From: Allokutzneria sp. A3M-2-11 16
Lineage (GTDB): Bacteria > Actinomycetota > Actinomycetes > Mycobacteriales > Pseudonocardiaceae
Length of the DNA stretch: 64,000 nucleotides
Assembly: GCF_024213555.1 (NCBI RefSeq)
Contig: NZ_JANAVO010000007.1
Location: 186,001-250,000, forward strand
Reading direction: 5' to 3'
Made by a program: the position numbers and the translations under genes. Below are positions 17,101 through 28,500 of the stretch, piece by piece; the first letter of the stretch is position 1; each line of letters opens with the position of its first letter. The notes beneath the pieces are model-generated. The model was not told the origin of the DNA, did not search any database, and was given only the letters and a program-made list of their open reading frames with translations.

Positions 17101-20100
17101 GATCCGCGAGGCGTTGTTGAAGGCGCAGACCGGCTTCGGTGCGGTAGCGCACCTGTGTTTCGGCGACGCGCGCCAACTTGGTGCGCACGGTCCCCAGGTC
17201 TTGCCCGATGGGCGCGGCGTCGTTGAGAAGGCCGGTGAGTTCGCCGTCCTGCTCGTCGGTGATCTCGGCGTTCAACCGCGCTTGACGAAGCTCGATGGTC
17301 AGTTGTGCGTGCCGCGCGGTCAGTTCGTTACGACTGGCGCGCTCCGCCACGTCGAGCTCTGCCTCCGACACCGCCAGTGGCGTATCGCCTCTGTCCGCGT
17401 TCGAGATCCCGCCTCCTTGCACGGCATCGAGCACGAATCGCGCCGCGGCGTAGTTCTCCGCTTCGATCTGCGCACCAATGGCCTCGTTCCAGTCCCGCTC
17501 CGCCGCGACGACGAGTTCGGCCGAGGTGGTGTTCTCCGGCGCGGTGACCTTGCTCAGGGACAGGTCGATGCTTGCGCCGGGAACCTTCAGCAGCTCGCCA
17601 GTCAACACGAATTCCGGAGCAGGCTCACGCGCCAGAAGAGCCCGCTTCCCCTCCAGCACCGAGAACGTCGTTGTGAGAGAACCGATCGCGGCACGGGCTG
17701 CAGCGGCGACCAACCGGTCGCTGTGCTGAGCCTGTTTCGTCAGCGCCTCAACAACCTCGGGCCTGCTGGTCAACAGCGCTTCCCGCATGGCGGTGACCTC
17801 GCCGGTGCTCCACGTGTCCCGGCGATTCGCTCTGGTCAGGGAAAGGACCGTCTCGGTCCACTCGGCCAATGGCCGCAACGCCTCCTGCACGAGGTTGAGC
17901 AGCGCCTGCCGTCCCGCACCTTCAACGGGTTTGCCGCCGGACCCGCGCAGCTTGCGGTCGAGCAGGTCGAGTTCACCGGTCACAGCGGAACTGTCGCTCA
18001 AGGTCACCAGCGCGGTGCTGACCTCGTTGACCGCGCTCTGGTTGTTGGTGGCGACCAGGGTCAGCGGGCGGCCAAGCATTCCATCAACGGCCAGCCAGGT
18101 CTTCGCGATGTCCGTCGCTCGTTTGAAGCGCAACGACCGATGGCGCCCGAGCACCTGCGCCGCCTTGTCGGTCACGTCCCGAAGGACGCGTTCGGACTCG
18201 TTGACGTCCGCGAGCACCGTCAACACCGGTGACCCAACGAGCGCGCCCTGAAGCGCGCGCTTGCCGACCTGCTCAGCCAGGCCAGCGAGATTGGGTTCGA
18301 CCCGGTTCGAGAGCTCCCCGAGCAGCGCTCCGGTGTTCGGGTCACCAGTGACGAACGCGGCGCGCACGAGGGCAGGAATGGCGAGCAGCACACTCGCCAA
18401 GTCGCCAACAACCTCGTCCATGTTGACCGTGCTCAGCTCACGTCGGAGAACAACGGCGCAAGCGCTCTTCTCGCTGTGCACCACATCCGCCAGCGCGGCC
18501 ACACGCAGGACAGACCGCTTGGCGACGGGCCACCCGTCTGCGGTGATCAGCAGCGCCGCCATCCCGAACCGCTGCGCCGCGACCAGATCCGCGACAGTCG
18601 CTACGAGGCGGCTGTGTTCCAGGACCGTCTCGCTCAGCACTGGGCGTTCGAGTTCCGGGCGCTCAACGGGAACTGGAGCGCTCGCGGCAATCGTCTCCGC
18701 GGGTGCGGTGTCCGTCTCCTCCCGCCCCGTCGCCGCGACGGACTCCTCGGACCGCCGAGGACCGGACAGCTCATCCACAATGGACTGATCAGGAGTTGAA
18801 CGATCGGCATCGGCCTCCGAAACCGCATCGGTTCCGTCGGTGTTCAGAACCAGCAGCGATGCTTGGACGGCGAGCGCGGCGAACTCCGGCTTGGCGGTCG
18901 TGAACAGTTGGATCGCTTCCATCCTGGTCTGCACGTCAACCGTGGGTTCCGCCAGCGACACGAGCGTGCCCAGCACCGTCGCCGACATCCTGTCCGCATC
19001 GCCCCACTCCCTCAACTCCAGGAGAGTTATGGCCTCGGCGCGTACCGAGGCCAACTGCGCCAGCAACACGTTGTTATCGGCAACGGTCAAGGAGCACAAC
19101 AAGGTCAGCGACGCTCTCACGTCACCGTCCCGTGAAGCGGCGGCGATCAGGTTGACGGCCTCACGAACCGCAGCCGAACTCTCCTCCGCGATCTCCGCAC
19201 CGGCCTCACCCAGCGCGTTGATGACGAGGTCGAAGGAGGACCTCGCGGACACCAACACGGTCAGGTCGTCCCGAGCGGGAGGGCATGACGCCGCCAGCGA
19301 CTCCGCCACACGGCGGGCCGCTGTCAGGGCCTCAGCGAACGCCCCGTCGAGTGCTTCGCACGCCGCCCGCAGGTCAACCGTGGTGGACTTCTCCCTTTCA
19401 GATTCCACACTCGTGTCAGGCAAAGGCACAACGCTTTCCTCGGCGTGCGCGGCTTCGTTCACCTCTCGCGGCGGCTGATCATCCACAGTGGACTTCCCCT
19501 TGCTGCCCTTGCTCCGTGCACTGAGTTTCGGCTGGAAGCGGTAAGCAGCGGACTCGCGAACAACCCGCTCCGCGGCCCGGTGGACAGCAGCACAGGGACC
19601 GGCTTCCCCGCTCGCGCTGAACCATGGCCGGTCCGCCGCCCAGTGCCACAATCGAGCATCCTGGATCGTTGCTTTGCCGGTGGCCCACAGGGTCAAGCGC
19701 AGCAGCGTCGGTCCCCATATCTCCTCCGGGCCCCGCTCTGGGGCGCTCAGGTCACCGCCGAGCTGGTCCGCGAAGACCCACAGCGCGAGATCGCGACGGA
19801 CCACGCTGGTCAGAGCCAGCGAAGCATGCCGCGCGGTGTGACCGGTCGCTCGATGCAACCGGGCAACGACGTCCTGACACAAGGGCAGTGCGATCCGTCT
19901 CGGAAGGATCGTCATCCCCAGCGGGCGCAGCACGTCCCCTCGCCTGCCAACAGGAATGACCTTGAGAGCGCGCCGCACGTCCTGCTCCGTGAGGTCCGCG
20001 ACGACCGTCGGCAGCTCGGGACGGGCCGCGGTCAACGCGACGGACAGCTCCACCAGCGCGCTGTTCAGTTCTGGGTTGTCAGCACGCTCCTGCGGGGGCA

Positions 20101-20170
20101 CGGCGAGTACCGAGTCCATGATCGCGGTCTGCCCGCAGTGGCACGACTGTCGCGAACGGTGGTGGGCCAT
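14195..20170 (-). CDS. giant P-loop (STAND-like) ATPase, third gene of candidate defence operon
   Basis: 1991 residues. The first 1100 residues are mostly helical, including a basic/acidic linker and long alpha-rich repeats, with no known domain that I can name. Around residues 1150-1290 an alpha/beta region (RRFVDVCDIKVHGSALVPAF, then LLIAYFGTMST, PVLVLDDSALAYLAA) may be a degenerate nuclease or sensor fold. The NTPase follows: FYGRDAERKSL, Walker A GGRGLGKSALL near 1325 and Walker B LLILLDECDRFFE near 1417, then KVVFAGLHSVQRY and a winged-helix region. Another alpha/beta domain lies near 1750-1900. The ATG overlaps the upstream stop (TGATG). Proteins of this build typically sense invaders or power a partner complex; here the partner would be the exonuclease-helicase. 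Confidence 0.85.
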   Translation of the reverse strand: MAHHRSRQSCHCGQTAIMDSVLAVPPQERADNPELNSALVELSVALTAARPELPTVVADLTEQDVRRALKVIPVGRRGDVLRPLGMTILPRRIALPLCQDVVARLHRATGHTARHASLALTSVVRRDLALWVFADQLGGDLSAPERGPEEIWGPTLLRLTLWATGKATIQDARLWHWAADRPWFSASGEAGPCAAVHRAAERVVRESAAYRFQPKLSARSKGSKGKSTVDDQPPREVNEAAHAEESVVPLPDTSVESEREKSTTVDLRAACEALDGAFAEALTAARRVAESLAASCPPARDDLTVLVSARSSFDLVINALGEAGAEIAEESSAAVREAVNLIAAASRDGDVRASLTLLCSLTVADNNVLLAQLASVRAEAITLLELREWGDADRMSATVLGTLVSLAEPTVDVQTRMEAIQLFTTAKPEFAALAVQASLLVLNTDGTDAVSEADADRSTPDQSIVDELSGPRRSEESVAATGREETDTAPAETIAASAPVPVERPELERPVLSETVLEHSRLVATVADLVAAQRFGMAALLITADGWPVAKRSVLRVAALADVVHSEKSACAVVLRRELSTVNMDEVVGDLASVLLAIPALVRAAFVTGDPNTGALLGELSNRVEPNLAGLAEQVGKRALQGALVGSPVLTVLADVNESERVLRDVTDKAAQVLGRHRSLRFKRATDIAKTWLAVDGMLGRPLTLVATNNQSAVNEVSTALVTLSDSSAVTGELDLLDRKLRGSGGKPVEGAGRQALLNLVQEALRPLAEWTETVLSLTRANRRDTWSTGEVTAMREALLTSRPEVVEALTKQAQHSDRLVAAAARAAIGSLTTTFSVLEGKRALLAREPAPEFVLTGELLKVPGASIDLSLSKVTAPENTTSAELVVAAERDWNEAIGAQIEAENYAAARFVLDAVQGGGISNADRGDTPLAVSEAELDVAERASRNELTARHAQLTIELRQARLNAEITDEQDGELTGLLNDAAPIGQDLGTVRTKLARVAETQVRYRTEAGLRLQQRLADLPNVDEATIERVTRLINTGQLSTAEELTYFLEIGVPVPKVPKRKDLVRYFPTVPDALPRGLTPELIAVIRGSRQVQGCEVLNFSKLSSDVAATTAEALSGWLQMSTTPPEGRWNRINERQLLLPALRVIGIECRRIERVTEVPHGPNRRFVDVCDIKVHGSALVPAFSEKKLNKRLRVLLAWGQHGAEQLMGFADQDHSEECLLIAYFGTMSTQTRQELARRAVRSAAPVLVLDDSALAYLAAQGNGQMDATMSVLLPFSNVNPYLRQKRGLVAEEMFYGRDAERKSLLDPDGTQLIFGGRGLGKSALLRNAAARFEHQKRHEHVAIYLSLDTVGIAPDSAIGSDAIWSALARDLIEREVITRPRGRKSVAPYEQVRSGLLEWTKTNPQRRLLILLDECDRFFEADAPRFSETTRLKHLGESANSKVKVVFAGLHSVQRYTKSSPNGPFSHLAQRPTVIGPLRPQFASDLLTRPLQALGFDFAEPDFVNRVLGYCSYQPFLLQMFGNRLVEAMHVKRATVEPLGEGPPFNITRADVESVEANADLKADINAAFRDTLHLDPRYNVIANVLAHNAHESGLDARLTDVQVREECLGWWPAGFTTLDIEGFRAYLQEMVGLGVLAPNNDGRGWHLRSPNVLSMIGSRKDVETQLVGAETSLLPEEFTALEQRLELADGRWSPLTASQVNDLVGVHTNQVRVVLGTSATGIQMAATGIRKATGEGGLFTVPSISMRRHFEEELIAGKPGERRVIIDDLVVPAPNDEACLEALAAAVERVPTVPGVTRSAVIIAGPDQFSVWRAVLGAAPAKGATSVGVVLLRRYDRSSLRVWTLSSGHFSHEERFEKLLEVTGGWPMLVEEAAMLVSTGRDEQEALRRVAERLAQPEGAAALVDAVGLTAEESLLRAFEVVVVLADLGPISRSDLLETVEEVLEEPETTLDCLIALQLFDIDAEGRYELESRVLAAWPHRTR

Positions 20171-22500
20171 CAGTCCTCCGTCGTGAAGTGATTGGTTGCT
20201 TCAAGCGCACGTCGGGGACGTCGCCGAAAATCGGAGACGAAAGTGCTGTCCGCCGGTAGTTCTGCGTCAACGACGCCGCGTTGTGCGCACTCGGCCCGGT
20301 AGAGCTCTCGCGCCTTCGCCGTAGGCCGCTTGCCGAGATGACCGATGCGGCGCAGATGGCCGGTGACGGGGTGCTCGCGAACGAACCGCGAGTCCAGGTG
20401 CGGCAACGCCGGTTCTCGACTAGGTCCGCTCCCCCTCGGCACGATCGAGGGCTGGTAGACCAGGACGGGAACGGTGGAAAAACCAGCTACCGCGGGAAAA
20501 CGAAGGCCGCCGTTCGCGTCGACGCTCGCGATGTCTTCCCGGAGGTCCTGGGAAGCAATGAGCTTCGTGACAACGTCGTCGAGAGAAACCTCGACCGCAC
20601 CCTCCGCCCCGTACACGGAGCGACTGAGCTGGGAACGCCCCAGCACGGTCCGGCCGTCGCTGTGCACCTTTCCGTTCCTGCGCACGGCCCGAAGCACTCG
20701 CTGCGGCAAAGTGAGCACCCCCACCGACCGAGAATCCCTTTTACCCCAACGAGGTTCCCCGGGAGCGGCGTCCCTAGCCAAGATCCACGCCGCGTACCTG
20801 TGCTCGATCGTCTGCCCGTCAACGGAAACCGGCACCTCAAGCAGCGTTGAGCACACCCGGACCAAGGTCCCGTCCTTGGTCCACGAGCAGGTCAGAACCA
20901 TTCCCGGGAAGAACTCCAACGGCCAGTCGATCGAGGTGATCTCTCGTCGCGGACCGTGCAGCTCCGCCCGCACGTTCTGTCCGGCTTCCTGCGGATCGAG
21001 CTGGTAACCCTCGTGTTTGCTCAGCAGACGAAGACCGACTCCCGCGAGCCGCGAAGCGACCATGGCGTCAGCGATGCGATCGGGTAGTGGCAACCGTCCT
21101 TCGAGCAGGTGCACCAGCCTCAGCGGTTGCGACCACGACAGCTGGCTGTCAGTGACCTCCCAATCAGCGGGTGCCATGTTCTCGTCCTCAGTGACATCTG
21201 TCGGTTCGGACAACCACTCAAGTGCACGTTCCTCTTGGAGAACAACGGCTTCCGGAAGCCCAGCCAGCGTTTCCAGCCATCCCCTGCCGAGCGGCTCGGT
21301 GACGTCCACGCGCGCGAAAGCGCTCCCAGGCCGTTCGGCGCGCCACACACCGCCGCCCTGCCACTCATCGTCGAGTCGCAAGTGGACATCACCGGCCAAC
21401 AGCTTCGTTTCCTGGTCGACCTCACGATGGGTGTAGTCGCTCAGAACGGTGTTGGCGTGGCACACCGCCAGCGCGTAGTCGAGGCCGGTCAGTCGACTCT
21501 CCGCGCCCTGCACACCGCGCAGCTGCGGGCCGACCGCCGTGTACGACACACACCGCTCCGCGCTCCGGCGCCGATGACTCGACGGGATCGGACTGCGGGC
21601 CAGTTGGGAAGCGATGTCGGTCATGTCACCACCACCGAGCACGCCTGAATCGTTGAGACGTGCGCACATCGACGCTCGGGTGAAGGCGTAGCCACGCCAC
21701 ATGCGAACGTCCTCTAAATGTTCCAGCGCCGCGCGGATCGTGCGCAACAACCCGTGAATCGCACCTTCCCACTGAGCACTGTCGGCGTTGCCTTCGAGCA
21801 CGTCCTCCATCGGCATGGGGGCGGCGGAACTCATGATCTGCGGCTCAACCCGGGTGAGCAGGTATCGCGCGTAGAACGACATGTCGTCGAGGTCCGCATC
21901 AGCGCGAGTGGGATAACGCGATTGCCGAACGAGGTGACCGTCCCCGCGGAACCCACGACCGAGCCGCCGCAACCGGTGCAGTTTCTCGCCACTGAGCGAG
22001 AAGCCTGATCCGAACGCATCACTGTCGACCACAAGTCGCTCGGACAACAGGGGATCTGCCTCATCGTCGACGCGCCCTGGGCCAACAGCGCCGAGCGGCG
22101 CACCGGACAACCACGGGTGCACCTCGCCGTCATCACCGAGTGTGGGATGTGCGCCTTCCTTGTAGACCACCTCCGCGTAGACGTGCTCTGCCCCAGCGTC
22201 AACCCGCACCATCGCCCCTACCGGCAGGGCGTCGATCACGTCGGTCGGCGGCACGACCGGGAAAGCGAACGGATCAACCGGACCCCCGACATAGCTCCGC
22301 TGCGCCAGGTCGAACCCGAAGAACGCCGCGTTGAAGGCGACGTTGACGTGGACCGGCGCGGTCCGCGTCGCCACCAGCGCGGAGAGGTACGCCAGCAGCC
22401 TTTCCTGGTCGCGCGCCTCGGCCTTGTCGAAACCGAACACCATCGGAGGTGTCAACAACGCCACATCGATGTACGGCTTCCACACACCGTTTTCGGTCAT
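20170..22500 (-). CDS. uncharacterised 776-residue protein, second gene of candidate defence operon
   Basis: I do not recognise this family. It opens WKPYIDVALLTPPMVFGFDK, followed by an alpha/beta stretch with APVHVNVAFNAAFFGFDLAQ. Residues 90-130 (PVGAMVRVDAGAEHVYAEVV) look like beta strands. The middle is helical and the C-terminal half contains beta-rich modules (SWTKDGTLVRVCSTLLEVPV). The last 100 residues are basic and contain VREHPVTGHLRRIGHLGKRP. There is no transmembrane segment and no P-loop. Its ATG overlaps the helicase stop by 4 bp (ATGA) and its stop overlaps the ATPase start, so all three are made together. An adaptor, nucleic-acid-binding or effector subunit is plausible. Confidence 0.85.
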   Translation of the reverse strand: MTENGVWKPYIDVALLTPPMVFGFDKAEARDQERLLAYLSALVATRTAPVHVNVAFNAAFFGFDLAQRSYVGGPVDPFAFPVVPPTDVIDALPVGAMVRVDAGAEHVYAEVVYKEGAHPTLGDDGEVHPWLSGAPLGAVGPGRVDDEADPLLSERLVVDSDAFGSGFSLSGEKLHRLRRLGRGFRGDGHLVRQSRYPTRADADLDDMSFYARYLLTRVEPQIMSSAAPMPMEDVLEGNADSAQWEGAIHGLLRTIRAALEHLEDVRMWRGYAFTRASMCARLNDSGVLGGGDMTDIASQLARSPIPSSHRRRSAERCVSYTAVGPQLRGVQGAESRLTGLDYALAVCHANTVLSDYTHREVDQETKLLAGDVHLRLDDEWQGGGVWRAERPGSAFARVDVTEPLGRGWLETLAGLPEAVVLQEERALEWLSEPTDVTEDENMAPADWEVTDSQLSWSQPLRLVHLLEGRLPLPDRIADAMVASRLAGVGLRLLSKHEGYQLDPQEAGQNVRAELHGPRREITSIDWPLEFFPGMVLTCSWTKDGTLVRVCSTLLEVPVSVDGQTIEHRYAAWILARDAAPGEPRWGKRDSRSVGVLTLPQRVLRAVRRNGKVHSDGRTVLGRSQLSRSVYGAEGAVEVSLDDVVTKLIASQDLREDIASVDANGGLRFPAVAGFSTVPVLVYQPSIVPRGSGPSREPALPHLDSRFVREHPVTGHLRRIGHLGKRPTAKARELYRAECAQRGVVDAELPADSTFVSDFRRRPRRALEATNHFTTED

Positions 22501-25500
22501 ACCGTCTCCTCTCCGTTCGAACGTCGCGGTTGCTCAGGCGTGCTCGCCCGCAGCGCAAGGGTCGTTTGCTGGCCTGCGCTTGCCACGTCCCGCCAACGCT
22601 TTCCGTCCGCGACCACACGACCGGCGGCGACGAGCCGAGTGAGCGAGCTGTCGATTTCCTTGCTGCGTACAGCGGGATTGGCGCCGAAGTAACGGCTGGT
22701 GGTGAGCTTGACCCGAATCGGAACTCGTCGGCGGGTGTACGGATTGAAGTACGAGTCCTCACCGCGCAGGGCCCGGTACAACTCACTGGCACGGATGCCG
22801 TTGAACATCAACCAGACCAGCTGTGAGACCTGTTTGTCGAGAAGTCGCTTCCGCTGCACCGAATCACCTCCCGCTCCGGTGGGTCTTGGCTTCGGTGTCC
22901 GGAACGCATCGACGATTCCCGGCATGCTCTCCCCCAGCGGCCAGTCGCCCGCGTTCCAGCACCCAGAGCATCTGTTGCCGGCATGAGAACAACACCCTGC
23001 GGGGAGGTCGACTCCGAAGTAGTCGGCGAGCCTCTGGTTCGCGCATGTCCCGTCGTTCCCGAAAAACTCCTCCAGCAGATGGACTTCCTGGGCGACGCGA
23101 TACGCCTTGGCCAACATGTGATCGACGAAGTCGTGAGGAAGCTCGATGTCTTCGACTCGCACTCCGGTCACCAGTCGGCGAGACGGGGCGGCTGAGACAT
23201 CAAGAAGCCCCCGATCGTGCAGGTCGGCCAACAGCTGCCAAGTGCCAGCCGCGTCCTCGCAGAGCGTCCGGTACTCCGGCACCACCTTGGCGAGTTGGTT
23301 GTCCAGTCGAACAACATCCAGTCGCTCACGACGGAGGCCGTTTGCCCGCTCGGCGCGAACCGGCAAGGCAAGAACCGCCGCGATAACGGCGTCCTCGGTG
23401 CTCACGGCATCGACCTGGCCGCGTTGGATCCTGACGCCGTGCAGTTCACCGGCCTTCACAGTGCACAGCGGCGGAAAATCCCCGAGGTCCGCCACCAGGC
23501 CCCGCTCCGAGAGCACCGCGAACGCCCGCATCACGGTGCTCTGGTAGTTCTCGCTGGTACGGCTCCTCCTCGCCTCGTCAGCGGTCAGCAAGTCCGACTT
23601 GAGGTCTTCGCCGATGAGCCCGTCAGCGACAGCGACGGCGTCGAGCACCCCGTCGCACGCCAGCACCGCGCGTCCCATTCTTTCGAGCAGCGGTTCCGGG
23701 ATGCTGCTGGTCGTCATGAACCGGATCGTCCGCAAACCCCGATTGGTCATCAGCGCGAGTCCGATGTTCACGGGCGCGGAGGTGTCAGCACCCGTCGCCG
23801 CTCCCGCCCCGTCACGACCCGCACGCCCGATTTGTTGGTACAGGGCCGCAAGATCGGTCGGAGCTGACACACAGAACACGGTTCGAACGTCGGGCCTGTT
23901 CACTCCCAGGCCGAAGGCGCTCGTAGCGACGATGACCAGGGGCACGAACCCCTCGTCGTCCTTTCGAGGCGCTTCCCGGAACTCGGTCATCACCGAGGAC
24001 TTCTCGACCTCGGTGAGCCTGCCGTGGAATCGACGCACCCGCACGCCGCCATCCCCGAGGTAGTCGCGCAGGTGCGCGTGCAGGGCGACGACCTCCTTCA
24101 CCGTGAGGCAGTAGAAGATCGCGTGGTCGCTCACCGCGTCCAGCACGACTTCGGCCAGTCCGGCGGAGATCGACGGCCCAGCGTTCTTGATGCTCCTGCG
24201 GTGGATCGCCAACTCCGGGCGCAACGGGTTCTCCCGCACGGTGTGCAGCGCACCGATCGCCGCCTCGGCCACCTCGCCGGAGGCCCCGCCGGGCGCTTCG
24301 GGTTCGACGCCGAACACACCGGAACGCAGTCCTGAGCACACTGTGCGGTTCGCGGTCGCCGTGAGCGCGGTGACCGGCAAGTCGAAGTCCCGGCGCAGCT
24401 CGGCGAGAAAGTGCTCGACCCGGCTCACCGCAGGACGAAAATCGTCCCACTGCACGAACGTGTGCGCCTCGTCCAGCACGATCCGGGTGACGATCCCGTT
24501 CTCGACAGCTCCTCGGACCAACTCCCGAAACCGACGCTGGCACAAGCGTTCCGGTGACACGTAGACCATGCGAATCCCGTGGTCGGTACGCCCCAGGAGT
24601 TGCTCGGCGACCTCGGTCTTTCCCGCCCGCGAGTTCGATTCCCGAAGCGGCGCGACCAGTGCGCGCACCGCTCCGCCGATGCTGCGGTTGAGTTCGAGGG
24701 CCTGGTCGTGCATTAGAGCGATGAGTGGCGACACCACCACGGTCACGCCGGGCAACACCAGCGCGGGCAGCTGGAAGCAGAAGCTCTTGCCGAAACCGGT
24801 GGGAAGAAGTCCAAGGACATTCTGTCCGCGAGCCACCGCGGCGATGACACTGCGCTGCGCCGGTTTGAGTTCCGTGGGTTCTTGGGACAGGCGGAGCAAT
24901 CCGCCGATCTTCGCTGCACGGCACAACACCACTTCTTCGAGGGTGCCGGCATCACGGTGCCGGCGGACTTCGTCGGCAGTCAGCTCCAGTTTCCTGATCT
25001 CGCGCGTCTCCGGCAGCAGAGTCTGTTCCTCCAACGCTTCCGGAGAACTCAGCTCCGCCGCCCGTTCCTCGCTGAGCACACCTTCGGCAGCTAGGAACGC
25101 CCATATCCTCGACCAGCCTTCGGCCATGGTGACCACGTTGCCGCCAGCCGGCTCCCCGGTGATCGGATCGGCTCGCAGCAACCCACCGTCGAGGGACTCC
25201 AGGAAGGTCCTGCGGTACATCCGCCGCAGGGTCGCCTGACCGGCCAGCTTCCGGTCGCTGATCACCACCACGCCGCGATGTTCTTTCGATCGGACGAGCC
25301 GTCCAACCGCCTGCCGCAACTGCAATGCGGCCAGCGGGAGGTAATAGGTCTCGGTCGCCACCGCCTCCGGATCATCCGCCCTGGCGGCTTCGGCCCGGGC
25401 GGCAACGGCGGCGCGCCGGGTCTCGATGACGGGGGCCGCGAAGGGCGCGAAGGGAAGTTTGTTGATCCAGACCAACCGCAGTCGTCGGTGGTCCGCGACG

Positions 25501-28500
25501 TCAACGCCCTGCCACAGCCCTTTTGTGCCAACAAGAATCCCGCCACCATGCTCGTCATCGGTGAACTGGTCCACCGCACGCGGGTTTCCCAGCACCAGCG
25601 CGGAGACGACCGTGGTCTGGTCACCGCGACGACGCAGCTCCGTTGCGAGGTGATCGGCGATTCCACCCGCGGTCGAACGCGCGGTGGTGAGCACCAACGC
25701 ACCACCGTCGAAGCCCCCTCGGCGCTCCTCGGCGTCATCGTTGAAGGAGACCTCACTGATGACCTCGCGCGAGTACCCGGCCAGCTGGTGAGCGACCGTG
25801 CGCATCGCCCCTTCTGATTGCTCGGCCCAGGAAGGAAAGTCTGACAAGCAGATCAGTTCAGCCTGCTTGTCCAGGTCGAACGGCGTCTCCAGTTCAAGCG
25901 CGCGAATGCCCGCCGGCAGACCGAGCCGGTCTTTGATGAACTGCCACCGTCCAGCGACGCGCAGCGTGGCGCTGACGTAGTAAGTCCTCGCGAAGGTGGT
26001 GAGGAACCGCTGCCAGGTGGCGTCAGCGAAAAGCTCGACAGGGCTGCTGGCGATCCGGAACCTGTAGCGGCGCAACCCGGCACTGAGCACTCCGAGCTCT
26101 TCCGCGTACACCACCCGGTTCGAGGTGTCCGGCAGCACCACCATCGACATCGACGCGGTCGGATCATCGTCCAGCTCGTCCGTTTCCTCGTCGGACTCAC
26201 CGTCGTCCACGTCAGTCGTGTAGTGCAGTTCCAAGCTCGGACCGTCATCCTCGACGTCGTCCTGATCCTCGACGCCCGAGTCGGCTACCCCTTCTGGGGC
26301 AACGACATCGTGGACCGGAACTGGGCCGACTGTATTCTCGATGTCGGCGACGACGCTCCCGGCGGACTCCGAGACCTCCGTGCACCGTGCGCGCAGAGCG
26401 GTGGCGCGTTCGTGTTCGAAGAAGTCCAGAACCGACTCGTGGGAAGCGACATACCCACCCAGCGCGCGGGAAACCGCGTTGCAGTGACCGCCCAATCGCC
26501 GCAGGAGCGACGACAGTTGCCGCACCTGCTCCGCTCCGGCGCTTCCCGAGTATGAGCTCGCCAGCGTCACAGTTCGCGAGCCCACCACCACACCCGCGCC
26601 GGTGCCCTTGGAGTCAAAGGCCCTACCGGCAATGCGGGGAAGCTGCTCGTGCTCAAGCAGGTACCGCACGTGTTTCAGAGCCTTCGCCACCGCGTCGCTC
26701 GCGGGGCTTCTCTGGGCGTTCTCACACCAGATTCCCAGTTCCTCCACCAGGTTCTCAACAGCGCGATAGTCCACTGTGGTCGTCAGCGCTGAGGTGGCCG
26801 CGTCTTCGAGCTGGTGCGCTTCGTCGATCACCAACAACGTGTCCCCGCCCAGCGATCCGAGATCGTCCAGGTGCGCCAGCAGCAGGGCGTGGTTCGCCAG
26901 CAGCAGCCGGTGGGAGGAGAGAGCTTCCCGAACCGAGTCGGTGTGATCGGCGATGGCCGCTGACGCCTTCGCCGGGTACTCGCCGTTGCTGGCCTGGGAA
27001 AGGGAGTCCAGCCACACTGGCAGCGCGGGGTCGCTGTAGGTGAGGAAGAACGGCGGCAGGTCGACAGGGTCGACAGACCTCGCGCGCCAGGACGAGGGGA
27101 TGTTGTCGGTCTCGATGAGACGCAGGAGCAGGAACACCGCGAGCTCACGAAACGCGGGGCGGGCGAGGAATCGGCCCCCCGAGCTGGCGCGCGGGTGGCC
27201 GTGCAGCGATGGGGCAGCGGTGGCGTCGGCGAGGGTCATCGCCAACGACCGCAACGAAAGCCGGTTCGTCTGCCCCTTGACCACGTCACAGGATGCGAGA
27301 AGCCCCGGGATGGCACCATCGAGCCGAGCGACGTCCTTGGCGAGCTGTGCCTGGAGCTGCTTGGTGAACGTCGTGATGACCGCGGTCCGCTGTGGCGCGC
27401 CAGCCAGCCAGTCCAGCGCTGCCGCCAGAATCGCGAAGCTCTTGCCGGTGCCGGTCGGCGCCTCGATCAACGCGGGAGTACCGGCCTGTGCCAACTCGTG
27501 CAGCTCTGTCGCCATGCGCTCCTGCGCGGCTCGACGGTCAGCTGGCACACCCCTGGCGGCTGTCGCGAGCGCGGCTGGATCAACGCGCCGATCCGCACCT
27601 CGGAGCTCGTCGCCCACAACAAGACCGGACCGATGGGTGCGCGGGCCGTGGGCGGTTCGACGAAGCGTGTGCGTGCCAAGGTGCGCCGCCAGAACGTCGG
27701 CGACATCAGCATGACCGTGCGGCCGAGATTCGCCCAGCATCACCCCGTCTGGCCTGCCCGCGGCAGCCAAGCGGCGAAGCAGTCCCCACGCATCGGAATC
27801 CGGGCACACAGACGCGACCAAGTCCATGATGCCGCTCGGCCACTGCCGCACCTTCTCAGCGGCGCAATGCAGGAGCCGAGCGAGAAGCACGGCGTCATCC
27901 ACGGCGTCGTGCCAGTTGAGTCCTTCGCGATCAATCCCGACTTGAGCAGCCAAGGGAGCAAGCCGGTGCGTCGAGGCTCGGGGCCACAGCGCGTGCGCAA
28001 GATAGAGGGCGTCCACATGTGCGAGGTCCGGCGCCTGCAATTCTTCTCGCTGATAAGCGGCAGTGAGCAGTGGCAGGTCGGACTCGTGCCCGTTGTAGCT
28101 GACCATCAGGTCCGCGCCGGCGCAGTAGTCGCGAAGTTCCCGCAGTGCTGCAACGGGTTCTATCGCCTCACGAGCGTGGCGGCGACGTACTTCCTGGGAG
28201 CGGATCTCCCATGCTTCGTCGGGCAGGGCGAGGAACCTGCCGAAGGTCGGCTGAGCGGCAACCCAGTCGGGATCCGTGCCGATGCGAACCGCGCCGATCT
28301 GGAACACGCGCCTGTCGGTGTAGGGCTCGACAGTTGTGGTCCGAACCACCGCTTCCAGGTCGATGACGACGGCGCGAGCTGTCTGACTCCGTTGGTCGCC
28401 GCATTCCCGTCCAACAGCGTTGTGGTCATCGGGAGAGTCGCCGCCCGCACGGGCGAGAACCGACAGCACGCCGTCCGTCTCAGTCAGAACGCCGGCGGCA

